Assembly (NCBI GenBank): GCA_022496805.1
Contig: CM040085.1
Coordinates: 30,657,811-30,721,810 of the forward strand
Direction of reading: 5' to 3'
Length of the DNA: 64,000 nucleotides
From: Pohlia nutans
Taxonomy: Eukaryota > Streptophyta > Bryopsida > Bryales > Mniaceae
Both the position numbers and the translations under genes were made by a program. Shown here in pieces: positions 1 through 16,097 of this stretch. The notes beneath the pieces are model-generated. The model worked only from the letters and a program-made list of their open reading frames with translations, did no database searches and was not told the DNA's origin. Within the stretch, counting starts at the first letter, position 1; each line of letters begins with the position of its first letter.

Positions 1-772
1 ATCACACTAACTTCACTTACCCGCTCACTCGCCGCACTCCCCGAATCCCTTTCAAAGTGCAAACAGAATTATATATATTGCCCTTGAATTTCATTTCTAA
101 CTTTGCCGCACTGTTTGAAACCCTTTCCAAGCGAAACTATCGTTAATTGCATCTATGCTGGCAGAGAATCACAATCACAGCTAGCCACATGTCGTCTCTG
201 ACCTTCCACAAATTCATACTGCATACATTGAATTTCTTCCCCTGCCTCGGCTTCTTATGAGCATTCAATCCGCTCGATTATTGTGATATAATCGGAATCA
301 GTGACATTGTATTCAGTGAGTAGCAGTCTTGATCGCGTTCATCTGTAAGAGTCTCTCAAGGATCTTTTAATTTCACTTGTGCAGCTTCTTGTGCATGTTT
401 AACTCAATCGCTTGGTACGGTGACATTCCGTTAATTAGTAGTCTTAATTGGTGAGAGTTTCTCAAGAACATTTTAATTTCATTGTATTGGAAGGCATTGA
501 AGTTCTGTGTGGCAGCTTATTCGCCTCGGGATTGAGAGACATATTTTGCGGTTTCTTGTTCAGTTTCTTGGTGACATTCCGTTGATCCAGGTCATTCGTG
601 TGAGAATTTTAGTTTTATTTCTGCTTGAGTCGGCGTAGCAGTGAAGTTTTGGAGTTTTGGAAGGCATAGAAAGCTCTGTGTGGCAGCTTATTCGCCTTGG
701 AATTGAGAGACATATTCTGCGGTTTCTTGTGCATGTTTGGTTCTATTAGTTGGTAACACTTCGTTAGCCGTC
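1..772 (+). promoter_or_regulatory. Upstream region and probable 5' leader of the arginine decarboxylase gene
   Basis: No coding sequence is convincing here. The stretch ends at the first good ATG of the downstream gene (773). It contains an imperfect direct duplication: 487-560 and 657-730 share most of their bases, including GTGTGGCAGCTTATTCGCCT and GAGAGACATATT. The motif GTGACATTCCGTT also recurs near 420 and 570. Part is probably transcribed as leader; promoter elements are not resolved. Confidence 0.45.
487..730 (+). repeat. Imperfect direct duplication in the leader of the arginine decarboxylase gene
   Basis: The copies at 487-560 and 657-730 are about 74 bases long, differ at only a few positions, and lie 170 bases apart. 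They are local and I see no other copy in the window. Confidence 0.8.
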
Positions 773-2270
773 ATGACGCTCGCTACTGCTACATTGTCTC
801 TCTCAGCCTCCTCCTCGTATTCTTCGCTTTCGGCATTGCAAGACGTCGATCTCGTTCGATCTAGCGGAACCGTAATTTCAGAGTCCGTCAGGCTCGTGGT
901 GCCCGTTGCGGGTAAGAAGAAATCAAAACTTGGAGTGGAGCATCACCGGGATGAAGAATCCAGGCCGACGCTGCCACCGAAGTTTGGATTGAAGTGGTTG
1001 GACAACGGCGGCGAATTGACGGGGTTGAAGATGGAGGAGCTGGTCCGCGGCGGCCATGGCGTTCTGTTCGGCTCTCGCATTCCCAAACACTATTTTATGG
1101 TAAAGGGATTTGGAGAAACGGATCAAGGGGATGGATCGGATCCATGGGAGACGGGCTCGTACGACCTAGCTTTGGAAGATGCCGGTAATTACTCTCACTT
1201 TCTCGTTTCTTGCTTCGATTGCAACCTAAATCTGACAATAGGAGAGGAATATTACTCTCGGCGTTATGCAAATCCTATCTCTTTAACATGATTTCTCCCG
1301 ATTCTTTGAAGTTTTCTGTGATCTCTGGATACACTGGTTAAATTTGTTCACATATTCTTTCAAAGTAACTAATCTGTTTGAGTTCATACATAATTCCTGC
1401 AAATATGTCATGAAGCTGTGCCACATAAGAAATATAATTGCTTTAGATGAGATTTGCATTAGGGGAATCCACTGCGGAATCCACTCTACCTCAGTTGTGC
1501 GAATTCAAGACAAATTGAACATGGAGACTAATGCGTCTAAGCAAATTGTATCTCGATTGCAGGTATCCAAGACCTTAACATCGTCAAGTACACGTCTGTT
1601 ATCCCGCCAGAGGCAGAGCCAATTTCTATGGAGGAGGCAATGCCATTCTTACGGCATGGGGCTGTACAGGAATCAATAATGGCCCTCATGCATGGAGTGA
1701 AGGGTGACCGAATCACTGCCGGAGTTGGCCGTGTGCAGGTATATATAGTGGTGGTCTTCGTTCCATCTCTTCTGTTCGATATGTGATAATATGTAGTAAT
1801 GTGGTCTATTACACAAACATGAATTCTGGAAAGTTGCTCACTCCTGTTCTAGAAGGCTATATTTATGACGGGAGATAGTGTTTTTCGCTCGGATTTCTGT
1901 ATAAGGAGACTGTGTACTCGAATATTCTGGATTCTGAAACAACGTTTAAAAATGTAGCAGACGGCCTGTGTGTTCCTTTCTTGGTAATTTGATGATCTTG
2001 GTGCATTGGCAGATCCGGAGGAAGAAAGACAAGTTTCACATCGGAGGGTATGCGGCAGAATACGAGGGTCATGCAACTGCGGAAGTTGCTAAAACGATTC
2101 TGAGAAAATCCTTGACTGAGATATTCAAAAGACGCTTCGATGAGAAGGAGTATGAATGTTTTGAGGAGGACTTTATCATCCAGGAGGCGGATGTGACCAA
2201 AAGCTTTGGATCGGTCTTGGCTTCTATCTGCTTTGTCACGTACGTGACGCCCGCATACACATGCTCTTAG
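773..2270 (+). CDS. Pyruvoyl-dependent arginine decarboxylase, putatively plastid-targeted
   Basis: Three exons, 773-1184, 1563-1738 and 2013-2270, join with GT-AG introns into 281 codons. After a Ser/Thr/Ala-rich leader of about 75 residues that resembles a plastid transit peptide, the protein matches the PvlArgDC family, as recalled. It has a KHYFMVKGFGETD segment, then NIVKYTSVIPPEAEP, RHGAV, AGVGRV, GGYAAEYEG and a C-terminal SFGSVLASICFVTYVTP. In the family the proenzyme self-cleaves before a Ser that becomes the pyruvoyl group; here the expected break is Thr148-Ser149. The conserved Asn (143) and the acidic catalytic residue (Glu212) are both present. The enzyme turns arginine into agmatine and CO2 without PLP. 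The Thr-Ser junction and several blocks resemble the chlamydial AaxB branch more than the archaeal branch. The start at 773 is the first in-frame ATG. Family assignment is firm; targeting is inferred. Confidence 0.85.
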
Positions 2271-2868
2271 TTCGACACGTTGGCAGATTCAGTTTCGTTT
2301 TTTCATATGCTTTTGAAATTGAGGAGGTCCAATGATAGAATTGTGAATTAAATTCACAGGAGCATTTACACACATGAGCATGTAAGAATGTGGAACGGTT
2401 GGAACAATTTTGTATCGTACGATATGGAATACATAATGCTTAAAAACCAGGGAGGCTTGAAAACGTTATTGGACATAACGCCAAGTTGTTCAACACAGTG
2501 CTCTTTTGGCACTAAGGACTAGTGTCAGTGCATGGTACCCAAACTCCCAAAGCCCATATAGATATTAACTTGGTGCCGATATGGACCTTGGGTACCATGC
2601 TATGACATAATTCCTTGGTGCCCCAATATGGCTTTCCTAATTGTGCAAATCTATACTTCAGTTGATCTTTAAGCCTTAGAATGTGGAAAAAGATTATGAG
2701 ATGTAATCCTCTTCTGAGTAGCACAATGGCACATTATTACAATGACACAATTGCCTTTCAATATGAAGGAAATCATTACTTGATTACAAGATTAACTGCA
2801 AAATGCTGAGCAAACTTGCACACTACCAGTACCTAGGACACAGTTGGCTTATGACAAGAACATTAGAG

Positions 2869-3222
2869 TTATCCTTAAAGTCACTTTGTGTTTGAATAAG
2901 ATACCGTGAATTTTGCTTTAATGTACTCTTATTTGTTCACCCCAAATAATTAAAAAGTATGGACAAGCTTGGTGGTCTATCATTGTTAGGTGCGTAAGAG
3001 CTTGGTGGTCTCTAAACTCAAGGGAAACTAGTTTAGCCGTCAAGAAAGACGGCTAAACTAGTTTTCCATGAGTTTGAAGACCACCAAGCTCTTACACACC
3101 TAATAATGAGAGACCACTAAGCTCTTACCTACCTTTTAACTATTTGGGGTGAACAAATAAAAGTACATTAATGCAAAATTCATGGTATTTTATTCAAACA
3201 CAAGGTGACTTTAAGGATAATT
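2869..3222. repeat. Long foldback element (MITE-like hairpin)
   Basis: Two arms of about 165-175 bases are near-perfect reverse complements around a centre at about 3042 (CCGTCAAGAAAGACGG). The outer ends are TTATCCTTAAAGTCAC and its complement GTGACTTTAAGGATAA. Inner paired blocks include GAGCTTGGTGGTCT and AGACCACCAAGCTC. This looks like a miniature transposon or foldback; a transcript would form a very long hairpin. Confidence 0.85.
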
Positions 3223-3371
3223 CTATTCTGTCATCAAATTATTGGTAAATGATCCCAAATACAACGTCCTTCACCAACCAACCTAGGAACCATGACTTGG
3301 TGATCACCAACAAAATAAATTCAAAATTATACCCTAGCTTGATTTAAGCACTCGTTTAAAGGCTACTGTTT

Positions 3372-3533
3372 GTTACTAGTACTTGATACTGGTCACTAAA
3401 GTGTCTATCCTTGGAAGGGGAGAGTAGTATTCCACCAATGGCCCTTTGTCCGGTGGGCACTGGCTCATTGTCAAGACGAACAAACACTTTATTCATGCCG
3501 GCCTCGAAAGAGGTTCAGAGTTTCTATCTATCT
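3372..3533 (-). repeat. Dispersed repeat, copy 1 (inverse copy at 53741-53893)
   Basis: About 150 bases are shared in opposite orientation with 53741-53893, including GTGCCCACCGGACAAAGGGC and GATAGATAGAAACTC (plus strand of the second copy). The source element is not recognised; a decayed retroelement piece is possible. Confidence 0.75.
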
Positions 3534-4101
3534 AAATGATCCCTAAAATGAAAACTGTGAAAACCATGACTATGCGATATATTCTGTCCCATAACGATGA
3601 TGCTTTTGAGAAAAAAATTTGTCCCAAATTACTTGATCATTTCCATAACGTTCTTCAGTCCTTGTTGCACCACACCCTTTTTGTACAATGCCGCTACAGT
3701 GTAAATTATTAATAAAATAATTCCACTCTCCAACCCTCTTTCCTTGGTCCAACTGAAGTTATTGTAGATCCTCCGAGATGGTTGTGATTTCAAGACACTA
3801 TAGATGCAAATTTTTCAAATGCCACAGGTGCAACAGTGGCCTACTTAAGAACATTTTGTCATTTATTCAATTTGAAATTGTTGTTTTATAGATTCTAACA
3901 AATCAAAATCACAATGCACAGGAAGTGTTTTCTGTTTGTAAAGATTATCTTTACTCATATGTGGAACTCTATAACAATTGCAACCACCTATTTTCATAGT
4001 ATTTACCATGCAATGTTGTAAACTCAAGAAAACACTCCAACGAACTATGCTATCATATACCACACATACCATGTGAAATATGATACTACTTAGATAGACA
4101 A

Positions 4102-4214
4102 CTACTCCGAAATAGAAACTTACTGTATTGAGAGAATTTACGAAATCATTCTAGTTTGCTTAATTTTTTGATTTTTTTTCAAAATCATCATCTATTATGG
4201 GACGGAGGGAGTAT
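4102..4214. mobile_element. Stowaway-like MITE, degenerate
   Basis: The right end TATGGGACGGAGGGAGTA matches the CTCCCTCCGTCCCATA terminus of plant Stowaway elements (Tc1/mariner MITEs) next to a TA. The left end (TACTCCGAAATAG near 4104) is only a weak match, so the left boundary is approximate. Confidence 0.5.
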
Positions 4215-4471
4215 ATTTTATTTGCAAATTTCACACAACTTACATCAAATTATTGGTAAATGATCCCAGAAATGAAAACCGTGACTATATTTTTTATTTG
4301 CAACTTTCACATAACTTGCATCACATTCTTTACAGAAGTCACTGCTCTTATTCCCTGCCGAATCGCCTGATTCCAGGAATACGAAGCCAAGACAAAATCT
4401 TAGATGCCGTTCCTATTCTGTTGAGAGCTTCAACTGAAGTAACACACTTCACTCTACTGCATGTTATGTTC

Positions 4472-9090
<4,619 letters not shown>

Positions 9091-9189
9091 GGTTTTGTGC
9101 GCAACGGAGTGGGCGAAAGCAAGCCCAGGCAGGCATGGAAGACACTTGGGAAGCTGGTTTCGGCGCATGTGTCCCCCATCCCATGCTTA

Positions 9190-10148
9190 GAGCATCTCCA
9201 ACGGTGCTCACATTAGGGGAAATGTGGGGTCCCCAAAAGGCCCTCTAAGGCAGCCCAGGGTAGGTGAACAAGCTGCCCAAACACCCTTCCCATTGGTGAA
9301 GGTCGCTGCCCACTAACAGTGTCGGAAGTCGCAGTGTTGGTAGTGCTGGCAGCGTCAATTGGTTCGACCCACGGAACTGCACTGTTGACAGCGTCGTGGC
9401 ACCATTGGTGCCAGCAGGAAAAACGTGCGGGCACCATTGTAATTTTGCTGCACATGAGAAAACCAAAGGCCTTTTGGAGACCCCACCTTTCTCCTAATGC
9501 TAAGGGTCTCACATACTCCAAAAGCGGATGGAAATTGCTAAGGGCCCTTCCAAAAATCCTTTTGACCTTTTATTCTAGCGTGTGTGATAGATGACACTTC
9601 AAACACAGGGAGATAAAAAGAATACTTCCATATAGGAAAGAGATACTGCGATCTAATAAGAGGTGACGGACCCGTCGACCGTACTCCGTAAAGGTCAAGT
9701 TATTTTGTTCATTTTTCTTTTAAGCTATGAGATTCATACGCAGTTTACAATGACATTAGCTTAGTCAATCTTGGGCACCAGCAATGGGCCGCACGGGGAG
9801 ATAAAATCAAGATTTCTATATAGGAAATGCGGACAACTTTCCCACAATTGTAAACTTTCCCAGATCAAAAATACACTACAATCATCCCATGAAAGTTACA
9901 ATTGTGGGAATTTTGTCCCACTTCCCATATGAAATCCTGTGTGGGAATGTCTTTATCTCTCCCTGTGAAATCTGAGTTTAGTTGACTATATCCCACATTC
10001 TACTTGTGATTGGTTCATAGACTATTTAATGTACGTTTTTTATGTTTGAAGAGTGTTTGAGGGTGGGGGACTTTGAGTTGAAGGGCTCTGCAAATATAGA
10101 TGAGTAATTTCAGCGAGTTGCTTTTACTGTGTATGGTTGGAGATGCTC
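9190..10148. mobile_element. PIF/Harbinger-like non-autonomous element upstream of GSNOR
   Basis: The ends are GAGCATCTCCAAC (9190-9202) and the exact complement GTTGGAGATGCTC (10136-10148), flanked by TTA on both sides (9187-9189, 10149-10151). This is the 3-bp target duplication and terminal motif of Harbinger elements in plants. At 959 bp it holds no transposase that I can see. It inserted about 100 bp upstream of the GSNOR start and may supply promoter or leader sequence. A smaller inverted repeat (9792-9967) lies inside. Confidence 0.85.
9792..9967. repeat. Inverted repeat nested in the Harbinger-like element
   Basis: CACGGGGAGATAAA on the left pairs with TTTATCTCTCCCTGTG on the right, and CCCACAATTGTAA pairs with TTACAATTGTGGG inside. 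A third copy of the end motif, CACAGGGAGATAAA, lies at about 9604-9617. It is probably a nested MITE. Confidence 0.65.
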
Positions 10149-11806
10149 TTAGCAATCTTTTGGAGAACCTTCAAATTCTTCACTAATTTAATTTAGGGCC
10201 AGTTATTTTATTTTCAAAACCCAAATCAATGGATTAACGTAGAAGCACCCATAATGGAGAATACACCCAAAACCAATGTGAAAAGTATACATTGATCTAT
10301 ACTCCATAGCATGATAGAGCAATGGGAGGCAACACCCTTTTGCAATGGGATCATAGTCAAGTTACAATTAAAAACTTAGTTTATGTGGCGATGACACGGT
10401 AATCCCAAAATTCATGGAATACAAATGGCATTCTTTCATTCTTTAAAAAGTGGATCTAAGTGAAGATTCTCTTTTGATCCAGCTTTCAAAAGGGTGTTCC
10501 ATTGCACTGCTATTTTATATATTATGTCTTGTGTGTCCTATAATAAGCTTCTTGAACCTTCAAAATAAAAGAATTAACTAGTTCAATGGTGTGGACCCTC
10601 TGCACAACAGTGTGGACCTTGAAGCCACTACAACGATTATTGCCATTATTGTGAGACATTATAACTATTTACTCAAGGCTATAACTTTTTACAAAAGATA
10701 AATATTTTTACCAATGTCTGAGATATTGGTATATTGGTACTAGTGATATAGTAGAATGTCCATAAACATATTTTGTAAAAATGTTCACCTTGCGTAAAAA
10801 GATGTAGTCGTTTTAAAACAATTAGTGTGTCTTACAATAATGGCAATAATTGGTGTAGTAGTAGTAGTAGTAGTAATAGTTTGAGCGAACAAGAAGCTTG
10901 TTATTGGACAAATAGTTTGAGCAATCACGAAGCTTATTATAGGACGTAAGAAGTTATAGTTAACAACCAAACTCAATGCCGCTTGTGTAGAAAATTTTGT
11001 CAACTATAAATCTTCTAACTTGCACTATTACCTATATTAGTCAATTCTAAAAAACAACTTGCGTGAGCCGGTATGTGGAATCATATGTTCACAAATTTGG
11101 GATATTTCAGTTATCGGTTTTGAATAATGACTAACTTTTCACGTTGAAAATTTGTAGAAATTTCATTTTTTTAGAACAAAAATTATAGAAAAAATCTTCA
11201 TGATTTCTATTCTCCTATGAGGGAAATTACTATTCACCTTCTACTCCTACAACACATAGTCTAGAAAGCTTAAGTTAACGGTTATGGGCGTCTCTACCTT
11301 ATGGACTAAGAAATGTTACGAAGGAAAATGGATTATTGTCATGGTTGCATTTATATGATCACAATTCCTAAAATATGTAATTTTTAATGCTTTCAGACCT
11401 CTTGCTAGGTATAAATGGAATTTGGATTGGTAGAAATGACAATGCACCAAAAAAAGAGTGAGTTGATTTTTTAATGTTTGCCTAACTACAATAACCAGTA
11501 ACCTTGGACAAAATTATTATTATTAAATAAACTATTAAAATGGCATTTTTCTGATAATCATGGTCTCTTGGTTTTGGAGCGAGAGAGCCTTTTTTGCTCC
11601 ATCCACAACTAACAACCAACTTAAACCATAAAACAATATCTACTAGGCCATTTTATAGGCCTTTTGGAGACCTCTACACCCATAATCCTTCTCCTATTTT
11701 TAAGGTAGTGTAAACTCAAGTCATCTCGAGACAAGTTTATAGGCCTATCACATAGTTGAGAGGAGTATGGAATGACTTCTTGGTCTGTAGTATAAACTGG
11801 CCCTCA
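10149..11806. other. AT-rich intergenic DNA, no gene recognised
   Basis: The only structure is an imperfect inverted repeat: GATTATTGCCATTATTGTGAGAC (10632-10654) against a complementary block at 10828-10850, followed by a short GTA repeat (10855-10877). The motifs AAGCTT and TCCTATAATAAG also recur in both orientations. The open frames are short and featureless. Confidence 0.5.
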
Positions 11807-12154
11807 GAGCATCACCACTCGTCTTTGAATATAAACAAGGACGGCATTTTCTGGATAAATACAATTAATGCTTGGACCTGCCAAAATATTCTCTTTGTCT
11901 CGGCAAATAGCCAATTTTTGGTGTACTTGTGCAACCTTGACATATACTCCTTTTTCTTCTCAATTAGTAGGTTGGATTATAAATGATGAAAATTCTTTTT
12001 GCTTTTGCACACTAGGAGCCAAATGATTGGTTAGAAGTTAATATAGCAAATTACACGGGTAGCATAATCAAATGACCTACCCTCTAAATAAGTGGCCCCC
12101 ACCAATGATGAAGTTTTAATGTGATGAAACTATCCCATACGAGTGGAGATGCTC
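11807..12154. mobile_element. Second Harbinger-like MITE
   Basis: The left end GAGCATCACCACTCGT and the complement of the right end GAGCATCTCCACTCGT differ by one base. The element is 348 bp. The flanking trinucleotides (TCA and TAA) no longer match, so the target duplication is uncertain. Confidence 0.7.
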
Positions 12155-13188
12155 TAATCTAAACCAACCCATATGAGGAGGAGCCGCACAAGGAGATAGG
12201 TTGAAAATTTTAGGCGCTTTTAGGTTGAAAATAGTTTCAACCCTGGACTAGAGAGGGAAAGTAATTTCAACCCTTGAGAAAAACTCTCAACTATGGTCCC
12301 TCGTCCCTTGATTGAAAATTTACATTGTTAATTTGGATGATGCCTCCCCCTACCGTTCAACTAAACCCAATTCCAACCCAACCCATCCCCACTGTTGCCC
12401 TCGAGGCAGCCCTTGGTTGGGTTGAGATTGAAACACTCAACCCGGTTGGAAAATTCAACCTACAACCCAACTCTCCATGCAACACCTCCCGTGATTATTT
12501 GTGCCACTTTGTGGTCACTATATATCAGTTCCTTACATTTGAAATTTTGACATAAATTTTAAATCTTGTGCATAAATTAATATTTTAACCCACAAAAAAC
12601 TGCACAGATTGGTTAATCCAAAAGCCCACTTCGCACCCAAATTCCCTACATTGTGTTCAATTTCAACATAAAGTATTCAGTCTTTGTACCAAAAGTGCCA
12701 CATGTCATCTTAAGATTGACTTACGGTGACGTGGACCTCTCAGAATCTGACGTAGAACTTCAATTTTGACAACAATCTGACCCTCACGTATGGTATGCAA
12801 TGTGAGAGCCCAACAGGTAGAAACTCAAAACATGAAGCATCACCACAACTAAGTTGACCCAATATCTCCAAAACTTTACTTCGTTGATAGAACCAAAACT
12901 CAATTTACACTCCTTGAGAGTCCACTTCCTATTGAGTACCCTTTTCACACTGCCCACTTGAGGATGATTCAAAACATACCTTTCCACAACACTAACTAAA
13001 CTAATTTTGCAAGCAAAATATACTATCCCAAAAAAACATATATATTATCATATACTATAAATATAAAAGAAAATTGGAACAGAGCCTCGTTCTTGTTCAA
13101 ATGCACATGATTTACATAATGTTTCAGTTGCACCTACACTTTATCCATTACTTTCATTTTCTTTATTTTATGTGTATCCTGTCACCTG
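12155..13188. other. Intergenic DNA downstream of the PII gene, with a dispersed repeat
   Basis: The part at about 12180-12480 (GGTTGAAAAT, TAGTTTCAACCC, GGTTGGGTTGAGATT) is related to 51600-51870, which has the same order of motifs. No gene is recognised. Confidence 0.5.
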
Positions 13189-15847
13189 TCAATTCCCATC
13201 CGAACCTTCAACAGAGACCTGCATTGCAGCTCGTCCACCAGCCATTCTCTCCGCCTTCAAACCTCGTTCCCCTGCATCAAGCAACAAAAGCCATCTCTAT
13301 TTGTAAAAAATGTATGTGGATTGAATACTCTAGATTTATAATTCAAGGCAAAAAGTTTCAAGAATCGGTGAAAAAATACAGCAGTACCTGTCCGAATACG
13401 TATGATGTCTGAAACTGGCGACACTGTTGTAATCAAAGCAATAAAGAAAAATAATTAATATTAGTAGGCAAGAGGTGTAGACTACACCAATACTAAGAAA
13501 GAAGTTACTATAAAGAAGAAATCATATGTTAGGAAAGCTAGTACAAAAATTGACTACTAGCTTTTTATTGACTACAACTTAGTCGTCCTTATTATTGCTT
13601 ACACCTATAACAATGCCCATATTTCATATAAAAAATCGAAAAAAAGTTCATCATAATCTCAAAGTTCATCATAATCTCAAAAATTCATCATAATCTCAAA
13701 TTAACTTTTATTCAACAAAGTGTTCTGAATTTTATGAGCAATCGTAGGAACATAGAGTTTCATTGTCGTTTCCTATTACTGCTCCTAATTGATTTTGGTG
13801 CACAAAAGTGAACCATCTTCTAACAGAAATGAATGAAGGCCAAAAGAGTAAGTCTGTACATACCAAATATTTTCCCGTCTCCAATTTCGCCAGTTCTGGC
13901 TTGGTCAATTATGGTATCAATTACTGCTTCCACCTGTTTGGGATGGTCATTACTCAGTCTCCAATTTGATCAAAATTGACATTGACTGGGATCCTACTTG
14001 CATCAAGATAAGATACCAAAACCATTCTCCTGTCTCCTGTTAACCAAAGTGTATGAATACACTTGGTTGGACTTATTAGCAAGCTTGACTTCGACATCCG
14101 CTAAACGTCTATGGCCACTGATCTTTGAATGGAAATGGGGTTGTCTACTGTTACAACCTCCCTCTACTTTAAACCCTTAAAGGACATACTAAGCCCCACG
14201 GGCTTACTTTTTTTGTTTGGGAGAATCTTGCTCATAACTTCTACTCCGTTGAACCAAATGGGGTTTTTTAAATGCCAAAACGGACATATTTAAGGCATCT
14301 ATGCATCATTAGAATAGAACCAAAGTAAATCATGCTTAAAATAGAGTTTACAAGAGAGTTTGGGTGTGGGAATCAAGAAAGCCATTAAGTAAGATCTGCA
14401 TATCGGCAACCAGAAATACCTGATCTTTTGATACCACAATCTCAAGTTTTACTTTCTGGAGGAAACTATCACCAGCGAATTCCGTGCCTGGAAAAATAAA
14501 TACAGAAGTAAACACAGCAAAATCATCACACCATTGGGCATTTCATAGATACAAAGTCAGCTCTCAAAAGCACTGAACCACTCAAAGGTTAAGAAGGGTT
14601 CTCATTGTTATTGGTAAGCTCGTGTTGGAGCACGACTTTGATTGCGTTCAAAGAGGAATAACATCAAATTACTATAGAAACATTGGCTCAAAATGCACAA
14701 AAAAATGAAATGTTATATGATTTGGATGGCATTGATTTTGATGTGTTATTCGGCAGAGGAGGTGGATCTATGCCTTGTTAGTTTTCTTAAAAGCAATTCA
14801 AATTTCAGAATGTTGACTCCCACGTACGTAGAAACAAACAAAAATAAGAAAAACCATCAAAACTCGAACTTTACTGAGAAACGTGAAATACCAGCTTGTC
14901 GCTCACGTGACCCTCCCTGGGCTCCAAATCCCCGGACCTCTGTTACGGTGACACCTCGAATGCCCATCTTCAGAAGAGCCTGCAAACATATAACAGCAAC
15001 ATTTACTACATCAATTGATCACAATAAGGAAGTAAACTTAAAACCCTAATGCAAACTGTATACGGAGCTTTCAAGGGTGTGAGAGACATACAGAAGAAAC
15101 AGGAGAGAGTCGCCAAGGTCTTCAATAGCATCCACACATGCCCACACACAAAAACATAATCAATACATATTTTAGAAATCCTCAAAACATGTAATGCCAC
15201 TGTCATCGTGAACATGGAATTTTCCATTACCAGGAACGAAGGTCTATTCAGTTCCCTGTACATCAATTATATTACTCAAACAATAAAACTTGTTGAAATT
15301 TTACAACGACGAGTTCGTCTAGAATGAGTACCGCAATACAGCTTCAACTTTGTAAAACTCTGCGTTGGGTAGGTAACCTGCGCGTCCACACCGGAAACCT
15401 AGAACGTCAGAAGCAACGATTCTAAAACCTTCTTTTCTTCAAATTTCTTTAGTTTTTGAGAATGTTCTTCATTCATTCTCGTGATAGAAAATGTAGACCC
15501 CTTTGCATTATCTTTCTTCACAATGTGTTAATTGTGTTAACGTACCTTCGGACTGGTCACCAAAACCATTCTCCTTGAGCTGCACTCGTACCAATCCAAC
15601 AGGAGCTCGCTTCTTCATCCACTTGGGGCTCTTCGCATCTGCATCGTCAATTAGAAAAGATTTGTTTGAACAAGAAAGAAAGAGAGGTGCAATGGGTTGC
15701 GAATTCCGACCGACCTGATGCAAATGAGGCGAGTTTGTTGGTGTTTCCGAAGAAGGGAGGGCACTTGGTGTGGAACGATTGCGCGCCATGAGAGGAAATG
15801 GAAGAAGGGAAAGCCGATCGGGCCACGAGAGTTGCTTGGAACGCCAT
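13189..15847 (-). CDS. GLB1: Plastid PII nitrogen-signalling protein (GLB1-like)
   Basis: Nine exons on the minus strand: 15847-15715, 15638-15546, 15398-15332, 15119-15092, 14979-14892, 14487-14420, 13933-13864, 13423-13388 and 13271-13189. They give 221 codons. The first exon encodes a Ser/Ala/Phe-rich plastid transit peptide (MAFQATLVARSAFPSSISS). The core has FYKVEAVLRPWR, the PII signature ALLKMGIRGVTVTEVRGFGAQ and then GGSRER of the T-loop. It continues with KVKLEIVVSKDQ, the second signature TGEIGDGKIF and PVSDIIRIRTGERG. PII trimers bind ATP and 2-oxoglutarate and, in plants, relieve arginine inhibition of N-acetylglutamate kinase. The C-terminus after KAERM runs about 17 residues further, where land-plant PII proteins carry the glutamine-sensing Q-loop. 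Exon 4 is a 28-nt microexon. Identification is firm. Confidence 0.95.
13641..13700. repeat. Three tandem copies of a ~21-bp unit in a PII intron
   Basis: TTCATCATAATCTCAAA is repeated three times with small spacer changes between exons 7 and 8. It is a local minisatellite with no evident role. Confidence 0.85.
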
Positions 15848-16036
15848 TGCTGCTTTGTCCTAATCCCTTAGCTCTCTAGCTATGGCTCTCTCTCTCTCTG
15901 CAATTGTGATTCTGTCCTGCTCTGTGTCTTGTCTTTTAGTGAAAGGGAGGAACTCATCTCGTCACTCTCGATGCTGTTCTGAAGATGACAAGTACTTCGC
16001 ACCTGGATGACTCACAGTTCGAGTCGATAACCGAAC

Positions 16037-16088
16037 CCCCTCACAACGGGCAGCCCAAGGCTATTTTTGGGGCTGGGCTGCCCGTTGG
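16037..16088. repeat. Short perfect-arm hairpin
   Basis: CAACGGGCAGCCCA pairs with TGGGCTGCCCGTTG around a short loop. A related GGGCAGCCCGTTAG occurs at 17460-17473. Confidence 0.75.
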
Positions 16089-16097
16089 GACGGTAAC

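Larger units (their letters stand above)
2271..4471. other. Intergenic region with foldback and dispersed repeats, no gene seen
   Basis: The region lies between the 3' ends of two convergent genes. It contains a long foldback (2869-3222), one copy of a dispersed repeat (3372-3533) and a Stowaway-like end (near 4195-4214). Short open frames have no recognisable domain. Confidence 0.6.

Noticed and set aside
14165..14182. AACCCTTAAAGGAC as another piggyBac-like end inside a PII intron
   Set aside because: TTAA is not directly adjacent and no matching right end is visible nearby.
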